Of a stretch of DNA of 18,114 nucleotides, positions 6,970 to 15,145 are shown one piece after another. Below the pieces are notes generated by a model, which saw only the letters and a list, made by a program, of their open reading frames with translations, did not search any database and was not told where the DNA came from. The translations under genes were made by a program, and so were the position numbers. The DNA comes from Actinomycetes bacterium (GTDB lineage: Bacteria; Actinomycetota; Actinomycetes; Actinomycetales; Dermabacteraceae). Within the stretch, counting starts at the first letter, position 1, and every line of letters begins with the position of its first letter. The stretch is from NCBI GenBank assembly GCA_023389045.1, contig JAEWEZ010000103.1:1-18114 (forward strand), written 5' to 3'.

Positions 6970-6999
6970 TTGGCCCTCCCCCAGGTCCGTGCTCTACCA
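6970..6999 (+). promoter_or_regulatory. Possible promoter of the DUF47-pit operon
   Basis: TTGGCC (6970-6975) and TACCAT (6994-6999) are separated by 18 bases, an acceptable sigma-70-type arrangement. Transcription would start near 7006 and leave a leader of about 170 bases. The match is moderate only. Confidence 0.35.
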
Positions 7000-7174
7000 T
7001 GGCTTGCGCGTCGGGCCGCGGTTGCCCCGGGCTCCACCCTTTGCCGCTACGAGCGGCCTTCGCGCCGACAGGCGCATCCCGGTCCGGCGCATCACACTTT
7101 CCCCATAGATCCCGTGCCCCTGCCCCCAGGTACGCGCGATCCCGGGCTGGACGAGGTGAGGTGGAGAGGTTTCG

Positions 7175-7798
7175 ATGGTGCAGCTTCTTCCCCGCCGTGG
7201 GGAACGCCCCCTCAGCGATCTGTACGCGGAACTCGCGCAGGAACTGACGAACGCCGCCGACACTCTCTCGCGCGTCCTCGGGCACACCAGCCGTGAGCGC
7301 GATCGAATCGTCCCGCGCCTGCATGAAAACGCCTCCCGAGCCACTGAGATCAGCGCCCGCATCGCCACGCGCCTCGCCGATTCGCTCATCACGCCCTTCG
7401 AGGCGGAACTGCTCTACGACCTGGCCCTCACCCTCGCTGATGCGATCGATGCGATGGAGCATATGGCCGAAACCCTGGTCGGGAATCGCGTGGGACCGCT
7501 GCCCTCGCCGCTTCTCGAAGGCGCCAAGCTCATCGAGCGCGGAGCGGCACTGACCACCGAAGCCACCTGGGTGCTGCGACGCTTGGAAAAACTCGGCGAT
7601 TTCTATCCGCGGATGCGGCGGCTGCGTCGCCAGGGTGATCGCCTCTGCCGCCAGGCCATGTCGGATGTGTGCCGTCGCGGTGGCGCCGCCAATGAGCTGC
7701 TGCCGCTGTATGACGCCGTGACCGCTATGCGCGAGATTTTTGCCCTGATGGAGCGTTCCGCGCGTTTGACCGATCTACTCCGCGTCAAGGATTCCTAA
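7175..7798 (+). CDS. DUF47 (PhoU-like) accessory protein of the Pit phosphate transporter
   Basis: A 207-residue, all-helical cytoplasmic protein of the DUF47/PhoU-like family (TIGR00153 type). Members are regularly encoded directly before pit genes and are thought to modulate the transporter. What is visible: an MVQLLPRRGE start, long amphipathic helices with conserved acidic positions (SLITPFEAELLYDLALTLAD, AIDAMEHMAETLVG), and a C-terminal Arg-rich helix pair. The segment T-P-F-(E/D)-x-x-x-(L/I)-x-x-L is the family signature near residue 70. The start ATG 7175 has a purine-rich GGTGGAGAGG about five bases upstream. The stop codon TAA is immediately followed by the GTG of pit with no gap, so the two are co-transcribed and probably translationally coupled. 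Confidence 0.9.
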   Translation: MVQLLPRRGERPLSDLYAELAQELTNAADTLSRVLGHTSRERDRIVPRLHENASRATEISARIATRLADSLITPFEAELLYDLALTLADAIDAMEHMAETLVGNRVGPLPSPLLEGAKLIERGAALTTEATWVLRRLEKLGDFYPRMRRLRRQGDRLCRQAMSDVCRRGGAANELLPLYDAVTAMREIFALMERSARLTDLLRVKDS

Positions 7799-8815
7799 GT
7801 GGATTCGGCACTACTGACAGTCATCATTGCCTTCGCGGTGATGCTCGCCTACGTCAACGGTTTTCACGACGCCTCCAATGCCGTCTCCACCACCATCACC
7901 ACCCGCGCCCTGCGGGAATCAACGGCCCTCGCCTCGGCCGCACTCCTGAACCTGCTCGGCGCTCTGCTCGGCGGTTTTCTCGTGGTGATGACGGCGCCGT
8001 GGGCGGCAGATCTGCTCGGGCTCTCCTCCCTGGTGGAGGCGATGGCGCATTCGCCCCAGCGCCAGGGGCAGGCGTTACTCGGAATCGTGATGTCGGCCAT
8101 CGTCTGGCTGCTCGCTACCTGGTGGATCGGTATGCCCGCCTCCACCTGGTCCACAGTGCTCGGGGCCGCCGTCGGGGCTTCGCTCAGTTTGGGGGCACCG
8201 GTTGCCTGGGGACAGGCGGCGCTCACGCTCCTTCTTCCCGTGCTCATCGGGCCGGTAGTCGCCGCGGCCGTCAGTTATCTCGCCATGGACGGTCTGCTCC
8301 GGCTCGGACGCTCAGAACGCCTCAGCGTGCAGCATCTTCGTTTCCTGCAAACCGTGAGCGCCGGACTCGTGGCCGCCGCACACGGCCTTCACGATGTGCG
8401 TATCCCGCTGGCGGTTATTGCGGTGGCGTTCGCTGCCTTCGGGGTCGACGCCGGGGACGCCGCCTCTGCCGTCTTTCCGGTGGCCCTCGCGCTCGGGGCC
8501 GGAACGCTCATGGGCGGGCATCGCATCATCCGCACCCTGGGCCGACGTATCTCTGATCTCTCCACGGCTCAGGGTCTGGCCGCCGAAACCGCGGCGGCGG
8601 CGGTCGTTGCCGTGGGCATGCTTGGTTTCAAAATCCCGGTCTCTACCTCCCACTCCCTTGCCTCGGGCGTGGTGGGGGCCGGGCTTGCGATGGGGCCGCG
8701 TCACGTGCGCTGGCCCGTGGTCGGGCGGATGCTCGGTATCTGGTTTCTCTCCCCGCTCATCTCCGGTCTCCTCGCCGGGGTCATCACGCTCCTGCAGGTG
8801 CGACTCAGCTCCTGA
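7799..8815 (+). CDS. pit: Pit-family inorganic phosphate permease
   Basis: A 338-residue polytopic membrane protein with about nine hydrophobic segments and the inverted-repeat organisation of the PiT (PHO-4) family. These carriers import phosphate, or a metal-phosphate complex, with a cation. The first signature is NGFHDASNAVSTTI at residues 20-33, which is the actinobacterial FHD variant of the usual G-x-N-D motif. The C-terminal IPVSTSHSLASG (279-290) is well preserved. Two sites are degenerate: the second-half motif reads HGLHDVRIPL (195-204) where HGxNDAQK is usual, and the first-half P-x-S-T-T-H reads PASTWST (113-119). GTG 7799 abuts the DUF47 stop codon. Length is near the short end for the family. 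Phosphate is inferred from family and partner; other oxyanions are possible. Confidence 0.92.
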   Translation: MDSALLTVIIAFAVMLAYVNGFHDASNAVSTTITTRALRESTALASAALLNLLGALLGGFLVVMTAPWAADLLGLSSLVEAMAHSPQRQGQALLGIVMSAIVWLLATWWIGMPASTWSTVLGAAVGASLSLGAPVAWGQAALTLLLPVLIGPVVAAAVSYLAMDGLLRLGRSERLSVQHLRFLQTVSAGLVAAAHGLHDVRIPLAVIAVAFAAFGVDAGDAASAVFPVALALGAGTLMGGHRIIRTLGRRISDLSTAQGLAAETAAAAVVAVGMLGFKIPVSTSHSLASGVVGAGLAMGPRHVRWPVVGRMLGIWFLSPLISGLLAGVITLLQVRLSS

Positions 8816-8846
8816 TCCGGGGCCGACGCAGCAGGGGCTCCTCCCG

Positions 8847-8875
8847 CTCATCCCTCATCGACGAGGGGGCATGAG
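8847..8875 (+). terminator. Possible terminator hairpin after pit
   Basis: CCCTC (8852-8856) pairs with GAGGG (8863-8867) around ATCGAC. Outside it CTCAT (8847-8851) pairs with ATGAG (8871-8875), with three unpaired bases on the right side. There is no U-tract. Confidence 0.35.
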
Positions 8876-8917
8876 ATCCCCGACGGAGGTATGAGGCAGT
8901 TTGTCAGGCGCCCTCGT

Positions 8918-8923
8918 TAGCCT
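8918..8923 (+). promoter_or_regulatory. Possible -10 box for the Pro/Ala-rich membrane protein gene
   Basis: TAGCCT, the same hexamer as before the PH-like gene, lies 92 bases before ATG 9016. Transcription from it would give a leader of about 85 bases carrying the 22-base palindrome. No -35 box at correct spacing is visible. Confidence 0.35.
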
Positions 8924-8973
8924 GGTGGAGATTTCGCAGGTTCGGGGCCGTTCATGGAAGGTCCCCTGGTCGG

Positions 8974-8995
8974 CATCACCGGCGCGCCGGTGATG
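8974..8995. promoter_or_regulatory. Perfect 22-base palindrome upstream of the ribosome site
   Basis: The half-site CATCACCGGCG (8974-8984) is followed directly by its exact complement (8985-8995). It ends seven bases before the GAAGGAGAGG ribosome site of the gene at 9016. It may be a dimeric repressor operator or, as RNA, a hairpin with a 9-bp stem and CGCG loop next to the ribosome-binding site. Confidence 0.5.
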
Positions 8996-9015
8996 GTCAC
9001 AGAAGGAGAGGGTTC

Positions 9016-9816
9016 ATGAGCCCGACGGAGCACGACGGCGGCACGCAGTCCACACCCGGTGATCGCCCCGCCCGACGTCGCCCCAGCTACGGTCTGCCCG
9101 GGCCGGCGTCCCAGCCCACCCCGGCAGCGCCGCCCAGCGCTGACGATGCTTCTGCAGCGGCCGCTGCGCCGACCCCGAGCCAGCACACGGAATCGAGCGC
9201 TGCCCCGTCGGCCCCCGCAACGCAGGCCCCCACCCCCGGCGGCTCCCCCGCTCCCTTCGACGCTGCACCTGCATATCCGGCTGCGACCGCCCCGGCGCCC
9301 CGACGGAAAACCCGCGGCGTCATCCCGATGGTGATCGGCCTGCTCATGCTGCTGGTGCTCGCGCCGGTGCTCTTCGTCGGCGGGATCATCTGGTCGATGA
9401 GTTCGCTCGTGGGTGATGCAGCCCGCGGCCCGCAGCCCATTCCCGCCCAGGGCATCGAGGTCGAGGCCAACCACATGCTCACCGTGTATGTGCCGAGCGA
9501 GGAGGCTGCTGGCGCCACCTGCACGGCTGAGGGTGCCCAGCCCGGCGCAGTGACCGCCGTGCCATCCTCCGGTTCCGCCACCTTCGGAGACGGAAGCTCC
9601 TATGAGCAGGTCCTCGGCGTTGTGGCTACCTCGGATACCACGGTGACCATTACCTGCGAGGGCACCGATTCCCCCGCCTATCTCGGCCCCTTCAATATTT
9701 TCGGGCTCGCCGCACCCATGCTGATCGGCCCGATCCTCGGCATTGTGGTCGGTTTGATCGGTCTGGTGCTCGCAATCATTGGCCTCGTGATGCTGTTGCG
9801 CTCACGTCGGGCCTAA
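9016..9816 (+). CDS. Pro/Ala-rich two-helix membrane protein, unknown function
   Basis: A 266-residue protein in three parts. Residues 1-100 are a low-complexity Pro/Ala/Ser/Thr-rich tail ending in the basic cluster RRKTR, which should hold it in the cytoplasm. Residues 101-126 form the first transmembrane helix. A beta-rich extracytoplasmic domain (about 130-230) follows, with just two cysteines, C169 (GATCTAEG) and C214 (TITCEG), well placed for one disulfide. A second helix (about 234-260) ends in LRSRRA. This disordered tail, helix, small disulfide domain, helix layout recurs in Actinobacteria without known function. ATG 9016 is secured by GAAGGAGAGG about five bases upstream. The gene is isolated between pit and pgm, and neither neighbour suggests its role. 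Confidence 0.85.
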   Translation: MSPTEHDGGTQSTPGDRPARRRPSYGLPGPASQPTPAAPPSADDASAAAAAPTPSQHTESSAAPSAPATQAPTPGGSPAPFDAAPAYPAATAPAPRRKTRGVIPMVIGLLMLLVLAPVLFVGGIIWSMSSLVGDAARGPQPIPAQGIEVEANHMLTVYVPSEEAAGATCTAEGAQPGAVTAVPSSGSATFGDGSSYEQVLGVVATSDTTVTITCEGTDSPAYLGPFNIFGLAAPMLIGPILGIVVGLIGLVLAIIGLVMLLRSRRA

Positions 9817-9859
9817 AGCGTTTTCGCGGACACCTCCGCAAACTGCACCGTCACTGCCC

Positions 9860-9865
9860 TACAGT
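9860..9865 (+). promoter_or_regulatory. Probable -10 box of pgm
   Basis: TACAGT, identical to the boxes before dcp and the 209-residue gene, lies 72 bases upstream of the pgm ATG. It would yield a leader of about 65 bases. An ATG at 9870 sits four bases after the box. Confidence 0.55.
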
Positions 9866-9883
9866 GGCCATGACCACAGCAGA

Positions 9884-9903
9884 CGGGGTGTGCAAGGACA
9901 CAC
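9884..9903 (+). promoter_or_regulatory. Hairpin in the pgm leader
   Basis: GGGTGTG (9884-9890) and CACACCC (9897-9903) form a perfect 7-bp stem around the loop CAAGGA. It sits 18 bases before the AGGAAGGA ribosome site. It may affect mRNA stability or translation; no known riboswitch is recognised. Confidence 0.4.
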
Positions 9904-9937
9904 CCGCCCACCCCGCCAGGCAGGAAGGAAACCCGCC

Positions 9938-11575
<1,638 letters not shown>

Positions 11576-11580
11576 GAGCG

Positions 11581-11620
11581 GTGCAGGGGGCACAGTTTTT
11601 CTCAACGTGGCCCCCTGCAC
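11581..11620 (+). terminator. Hairpin after pgm
   Basis: GTGCAGGGGGC (11581-11591) pairs perfectly with GCCCCCTGCAC (11610-11620), and CAC/GTG extends the stem after a one-base bulge. The loop contains TTTTT. It begins five bases after the pgm stop codon and is a good terminator candidate, although the T-run is in the loop rather than downstream. Confidence 0.65.
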
Positions 11621-11685
11621 AAGAATCTTGCATGAGCCCCCGCAGACGCTCACGATGGAAAAAACCGGCTACCTGAGGGTAAAGC

Positions 11686-11714
11686 CCTTGCCAAAGCCCG
11701 GAGGGTTGGCATGG
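11686..11714. promoter_or_regulatory. Inverted repeat overlapping a -35 box
   Basis: TGCCAA (11689-11694) and TTGGCA (11706-11711) form an inverted repeat. CC/GG pairs beyond a single mismatch extend each arm to nine bases. The right arm is itself the -35 hexamer of the promoter below, so a repressor bound here would block it. Confidence 0.4.
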
Positions 11715-11733
11715 CCGATGAACACGGTAAGGT
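11706..11733 (+). promoter_or_regulatory. Sigma-70-type promoter of the Pro/Ser/Thr-rich protein gene
   Basis: TTGGCA (11706-11711) and TAAGGT (11728-11733) are separated by 16 bases. This is the best two-box promoter in the window. Transcription would start near 11740, leaving a leader of about 90 bases. Confidence 0.6.
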
Positions 11734-11822
11734 GTACGGCGCCGTGAGGCGCACATCACTGCACACGCATGGTGCGGTGACCCGCGCAGCATGACCAACA
11801 CAGTGCACACGATGGGAATGAA

Positions 11823-11829
11823 GGGGAGG
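11823..11829 (+). promoter_or_regulatory. Ribosome site that fixes the start at 11833
   Basis: GGGGAGG lies three bases before ATG 11833 (AAGGGGAGG counting from 11821). The in-frame ATGs at 11791, 11812 and 11818 have no comparable site and would put extra charged residues before the signal peptide. Confidence 0.6.
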
Positions 11830-11832
11830 CGC

Positions 11833-12723
11833 ATGCAGGGACAGCGGATCCTGGTGACTGCGAGCGCCGCTGCGCTCGCGCTGGGATCTGCGCTGTTCCT
11901 TGGTTCTGCTGCCACCGCTTTCCCCTCATCCCCCGCGCCTGCCGCGCCTGTAGCTCCCGCAGAGGCGCCGATGGATCCCGACCCGTCAATCACCCCGATC
12001 GAAAGCCCGAGCATCGGGTATCCGGCCACGCCCGTCGACGGCCCGGGGGACGATGAAAGTGGCACCCCCACCGAGGAGCCGAGCACCACCCCGTCGGACA
12101 AACCCTCCAGCAGCCCGAGCACGCCGAGCGAAAAACCGAGCGGCACGCCGAGCACCCCGAACCCCACCCCGTCGGGACCGACGAAGATCCCATCCCCCAC
12201 GGTGAGCCCGGGTAGCGGTTCCGGAGAAGAAAGCTCGGAGCAGAACGGGGAGAACGCAAGCGGCACCAATGATTCTCGCGGCGCCGAACCCGATTCTGGG
12301 CAGCGTTCGGAGCGGCGTACCTCGTCTCAGCGCAGTGAGAGCTCCTCTCGAACCCAGAGCACGCGCAAGACCACCTCATCGCCCTCGGCCTCGCAGTCTG
12401 AAGGCGCCCCCGCACCGGCTACTCCCACGTCTCCACCCCCGGCGCGCCCCATGGCCATGCCCTCGCATGAACCCGATGACACCCCCGTGGTGAAACTTCT
12501 CAGCACGATCGCACAGGGCGGCGAAGGCGGCTTCGGGCAGATGCGTCAAGTACTCATTGGAGCTCTCGGAATCGGTTTCCTCACCGCTGCTGCGTTCGTG
12601 GCAGCCACATGGCGTTCCCGCCGTTCCACCCCGCAGCACGTCGAGGTGATCGATACCGACGAGCAGCCCAAGCGGCCCGCACGTCGAGGTGGCACCCACC
12701 GACGCGATTCCTTGCGCGACTGA
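11833..12723 (+). CDS. Secreted Pro/Ser/Thr-rich protein with C-terminal membrane anchor
   Basis: A 296-residue protein of clear envelope type. Residues 1-29 form a Sec signal peptide (MQGQRILV, then an Ala/Leu core ending SAATA, with likely cleavage before FPSS). Residues 30-215 are low-complexity Pro/Ser/Thr/Glu, with repeated short motifs such as PSxxPS and SPSTPSEKPS, then a Ser/Arg/Gln-rich part; such stalks span the peptidoglycan and are often glycosylated. Residues 240-260 form a single transmembrane helix followed by a basic tail of 36 residues (RSRRS, then KRPARRGG). There is no LPxTG, so it is membrane-anchored rather than sorted to the wall. No enzymatic or binding domain is visible. 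It has its own promoter and is isolated between pgm and a convergent phosphatase gene. Function unknown. Confidence 0.85.
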   Translation: MQGQRILVTASAAALALGSALFLGSAATAFPSSPAPAAPVAPAEAPMDPDPSITPIESPSIGYPATPVDGPGDDESGTPTEEPSTTPSDKPSSSPSTPSEKPSGTPSTPNPTPSGPTKIPSPTVSPGSGSGEESSEQNGENASGTNDSRGAEPDSGQRSERRTSSQRSESSSRTQSTRKTTSSPSASQSEGAPAPATPTSPPPARPMAMPSHEPDDTPVVKLLSTIAQGGEGGFGQMRQVLIGALGIGFLTAAAFVAATWRSRRSTPQHVEVIDTDEQPKRPARRGGTHRRDSLRD

Positions 12724-12748
12724 GCCACAGCGCACCGCCCGAGCCTTG

Positions 12749-12770
12749 AGCTACTGGGCAGCTACTGGGC
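12749..12770 (+). repeat. 11-base tandem repeat between convergent genes
   Basis: AGCTACTGGGC occurs twice head to tail (12749-12759 and 12760-12770) in the 65-base gap between the Pro/Ser/Thr-rich protein gene and the phosphatase gene. No terminator stem is evident. Confidence 0.85.
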
Positions 12771-12788
12771 CCCGGAGGTGTCGGCGTT

Positions 12789-13358
12789 TCAGTCCAGCCT
12801 GGCTTCTTCCGCGCTCGGGTCCTCGTCGGACCCCTCCCGCTCCATGCGTTCCAGACGCCCGCGCAGGTGAAGAATCATCGAGGGAACAGCCCGCTGCATC
12901 CGCGTCACGGTCCGGTCGAAAGCCTTCTGCCCCCGATACCAGGGGTCCGGCACCTCAAGATCAATATCCTCGGCATTGACCGGCTGCTTCGGATCAAAAC
13001 TGCCCCACAGCAGAACGTCCGGCGCCGTCATCCCCGGTGGCATTTGGTCGATCATGCGCAGCAGAGTCTGCTTCTGCGGGGCCGTCATCACCAGCGCAAG
13101 ATCCCAGCGGCACAGCTCATTCAGATGCAGGGCTCGCGCCGTGTGCTCGAAGGGGCGTGCATAGCCGGCGCGTTCGAGAGCCAGTTCCGTGCGCGGATCC
13201 ATGGGCATGCCTTCGGCTTCCCAACTCGTCCCGGCCGAAGAGACCTCGATCCGATCCGAAAGCCCTGCCTGGGCAACAGCCTCGCGCAGCACAACGGCAG
13301 CAGCCGGAGAACGGCAGACATTCCCGGTGCAGACGGTGAGAACATGCAGGCATCGCAC
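12789..13358 (-). CDS. Low-molecular-weight protein tyrosine phosphatase
   Basis: A 189-residue cytoplasmic phosphatase of the low-molecular-weight PTP/arsenate reductase fold. The P-loop is C10-TGNVC-R16-S17, directly after the first strand (HVLTV). The general-acid aspartate is D138 in VPDPWY, the usual D-P-W/Y motif late in the domain. SSAGT at residues 40-44 is also typical. These enzymes dephosphorylate tyrosine on proteins, in Actinobacteria often tyrosine kinases of capsule or cell-wall synthesis, though no such kinase lies nearby. The D-P-W-Y acid favours phosphatase over arsenate reductase. An Arg/Glu-rich C-terminal extension (RGRLERMEREGSDEDPSAEE) makes it some 30 residues longer than typical. 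The start is GTG 13358, since the signature begins within ten residues; a CACAAT box lies six bases upstream. It is divergent from the GNAT gene. Confidence 0.93.
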   Translation of the reverse strand: MRCLHVLTVCTGNVCRSPAAAVVLREAVAQAGLSDRIEVSSAGTSWEAEGMPMDPRTELALERAGYARPFEHTARALHLNELCRWDLALVMTAPQKQTLLRMIDQMPPGMTAPDVLLWGSFDPKQPVNAEDIDLEVPDPWYRGQKAFDRTVTRMQRAVPSMILHLRGRLERMEREGSDEDPSAEEARLD

Positions 13359-13364
13359 CGTCCC

Positions 13365-13370
13365 ATTGTG
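13365..13370 (-). promoter_or_regulatory. Possible leaderless -10 box of the phosphatase gene
   Basis: On the minus strand CACAAT ends six bases before GTG 13358 without a ribosome site between. The spacing matches the leaderless genes here, but the hexamer lacks the initial T of TANNNT. Confidence 0.4.
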
Positions 13371-13410
13371 TCAGGAGACGAGCCGTGTCCTGCCCCCTCC
13401 CGAAGCGCCG

Positions 13411-13416
13411 TATGAT
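13411..13416 (+). promoter_or_regulatory. -10 box of the GNAT gene
   Basis: TATGAT lies 70 bases before ATG 13487 in the 128-base divergent gap; no clear -35 box accompanies it. Confidence 0.5.
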
Positions 13417-13486
13417 GGGCGCGCAGGGGGAGATCCCCGTCACGCCCGACGATCCGAGATCGACCGCACCGGCACAGGAGGCAGCC

Positions 13487-13972
13487 ATGGCCGACATCAT
13501 CCGCGCCCGAGACGAAGACTGGTCCCTCGTGCGAGAAATCCGCCTTCGCTCCCTGAGCAGCGACCCCAGCGCCTTCGGCAATAGCTGGGAGAAGGAATCC
13601 ACCTACGAGGACTCCCAGTGGCAGGAGCGCGTGCGCAAAATCGCCTGGTTCCTCGCCGTGGAGAATGGAACCCCGATTGGTGTGGTCGCTTCCCGTCGTG
13701 AACTCGACGGTGCCGAGAATGAACGCGAGCTGCAGGGCATGTGGGTGACCCCCGCGCACCGCGGCACCGGCCTCTCCCACAAACTTGCCGAGGCCGTCCT
13801 CGGCTGGGCCAAGGAAGACGGGGCTGACACCGTCACCCTGTTCGTCTCCCCCCGCAACGAAACGGCCTACTCGGTGTATGAGTCGCTCGGCTTCAAAGAC
13901 ACCGGCGAGCGCTGGGAAGTGGATGAGGACGACCCCGAGGGCGCCTGGCACAAGCTCTCCCGCGGGGTCTGA
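13487..13972 (+). CDS. GNAT-family N-acetyltransferase
   Basis: A 161-residue single-domain GNAT enzyme that transfers an acetyl group from acetyl-CoA to an amine; the substrate cannot be told. The acetyl-CoA pyrophosphate loop is in motif A: LQGMWVTPAHRGTGLSHKLA (residues 82-101), with R92-G-T-G95 as the R-x-x-G-x-(G/A)-like turn, although the last position is Ser instead of Gly/Ala. Motif B is N124ETAYSVYESLGF with Y131 as the likely general acid. This subclass resembles small-molecule or protein N-terminal acetyltransferases. ATG 13487 has a strong AGGAGG (13476-13481) five bases upstream, so the longer in-frame GTG start at 13385 is rejected. Only 36 bases precede the App1-domain gene, so these two may form an operon. 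Confidence 0.92.
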   Translation: MADIIRARDEDWSLVREIRLRSLSSDPSAFGNSWEKESTYEDSQWQERVRKIAWFLAVENGTPIGVVASRRELDGAENERELQGMWVTPAHRGTGLSHKLAEAVLGWAKEDGADTVTLFVSPRNETAYSVYESLGFKDTGERWEVDEDDPEGAWHKLSRGV

Positions 13973-14008
13973 GCCCGTCACCGATTTCTCCCCCGCGCGC
14001 ATTTACCC

Positions 14009-15109
14009 ATGAGCCCTGCAGTGCCCTTGCCTCGTCGTCACACCTCGGACTCCACCGGTCGCCCCCACTGGGCGGCCCGCGTGGAGAACGTCAAGAACGA
14101 CAGGGTCGGGGCATTGCTGCGTCGCCTCGGCTGGGACCTGCGCCTGCAGCCCTTCCACGGCTACGGCACTCCCGACGGTGTGCGGGTGCTTGCCAAGGTG
14201 CTGTACGCCTCCCCCGGAACCCCGGCGGATTTCCACGATCAGCCGGTGCACGATATGCGCTCGATGGCGGTGCGCGGCTGGCGAAACTTTGCCGGGCAGG
14301 TGGCGCCGCACCGCACCGTGCACATTGCCATTGGCGATACCGAGGTGAGTACCCGGGCAGACCGCGCGGGGATCGTCGATGTCACGATCCCGGTGGACCT
14401 TCCTCCCGGGCGTCATGCGGCGCGCCTGTGGACCGCACCGGATAACGAAGTCACCGCCGATGTGGATGTATTCGATCCCGCCACCACCATCGGCGTGGTC
14501 AGCGACATCGACGACACCGTGATGATCACCTGGCTTCCGCGCCCCCTGCTGGCGGCCTGGAATGCCTTCGTGGTGCACCAGTCCTCCCGGCAGATCGTGC
14601 CGGGCATGCCGATGCTGTATCAGCGGATCGCCCGTGCATACCCCAATGCGCCCTTCGTGTATCTCTCGACGGGGGCGTGGAATGTGTTCCCCGTGCTCTC
14701 CCGCTTCCTCTACAAGAACGGCTACCCCCGCGGCCCCCTCCTGCTGACCGACTGGGGGCCTACGAACACCGGTTTCTTCCGCTCCGGGCCTGAACATAAA
14801 CATCGTTCCCTCGAACAGCTCCGACGAGCCTTCCCGCAGGTGCGCTGGATTCTCATCGGGGACGACGGGCAGCACGACCCGGATATTTACGGCGACTTCG
14901 CACAGGAGCACCCCGATGCGGTGACCGCAATCGCTATCCGGCAGCTCACCGAACCCGAACAGATCCTCGCGCACGGCTCCCGTCGGCCCCTGCGCTCCCC
15001 CAAGCCCGCTGCCCCCTCCCCCGCCCCGAGCGGATCTCCCCGCGAGGTGCGTGCCCCCGACGGGCACGGTCTGCTGCGCCAGCTGACGGCGCGAGGGGTG
15101 CTGCGCTAG
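14009..15109 (+). CDS. App1/DUF2183-type HAD-like phosphatase
   Basis: A 366-residue protein. The C-terminal half is the App1 (DUF2183) domain related to yeast actin-patch phosphatidate phosphatase. The catalytic D166-I-D168-D-T170 follows a hydrophobic strand (TIGVVS), PFVYLSTGAWNVFP (about 215-228) gives the second HAD motif, and RWILIGDDGQHDPDIY (about 283-298) gives the acidic metal-binding motif. The roughly 160 N-terminal residues form a separate, beta-rich domain; similar extensions precede App1 domains in other actinobacteria. The last 40 residues are Pro/Arg-rich. There is no signal peptide. The substrate in bacteria is unknown; lipid phosphate is a family-based guess. ATG 14009 follows the GNAT gene by 36 bases with no ribosome site and no convincing -10 box at leaderless spacing, so the start is the least certain part. 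Confidence 0.9.
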   Translation: MSPAVPLPRRHTSDSTGRPHWAARVENVKNDRVGALLRRLGWDLRLQPFHGYGTPDGVRVLAKVLYASPGTPADFHDQPVHDMRSMAVRGWRNFAGQVAPHRTVHIAIGDTEVSTRADRAGIVDVTIPVDLPPGRHAARLWTAPDNEVTADVDVFDPATTIGVVSDIDDTVMITWLPRPLLAAWNAFVVHQSSRQIVPGMPMLYQRIARAYPNAPFVYLSTGAWNVFPVLSRFLYKNGYPRGPLLLTDWGPTNTGFFRSGPEHKHRSLEQLRRAFPQVRWILIGDDGQHDPDIYGDFAQEHPDAVTAIAIRQLTEPEQILAHGSRRPLRSPKPAAPSPAPSGSPREVRAPDGHGLLRQLTARGVLR

Positions 15110-15145
15110 GTCGGGGCTGGCGTGGGGTCCCGGAAGGATCGGGGC

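Larger units (their letters stand above)
6822..7174. other. 353-base non-coding region before the DUF47-pit operon
   Basis: I see no credible gene here. The stretch holds the second copy of the 14-base duplication, a C-rich 27-base tandem repeat (6893-6950) and a possible promoter (6970-6999). Open frames on both strands are Arg/Pro/Gly-rich and follow the repeat rather than any protein pattern. Confidence 0.6.

Noticed and set aside
6889..7296. Plus-strand frame of 135 codons over the 27-base repeat
   Set aside because: It overlaps the DUF47 gene out of frame, is Arg/Pro-rich, and its apparent peptide repeat merely reflects the DNA repeat.
13385..13486. Longer N-terminus for the GNAT protein from GTG 13385
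   Set aside because: It lies upstream of the TATGAT box, so would not be on the transcript, and AGGAGG marks ATG 13487.
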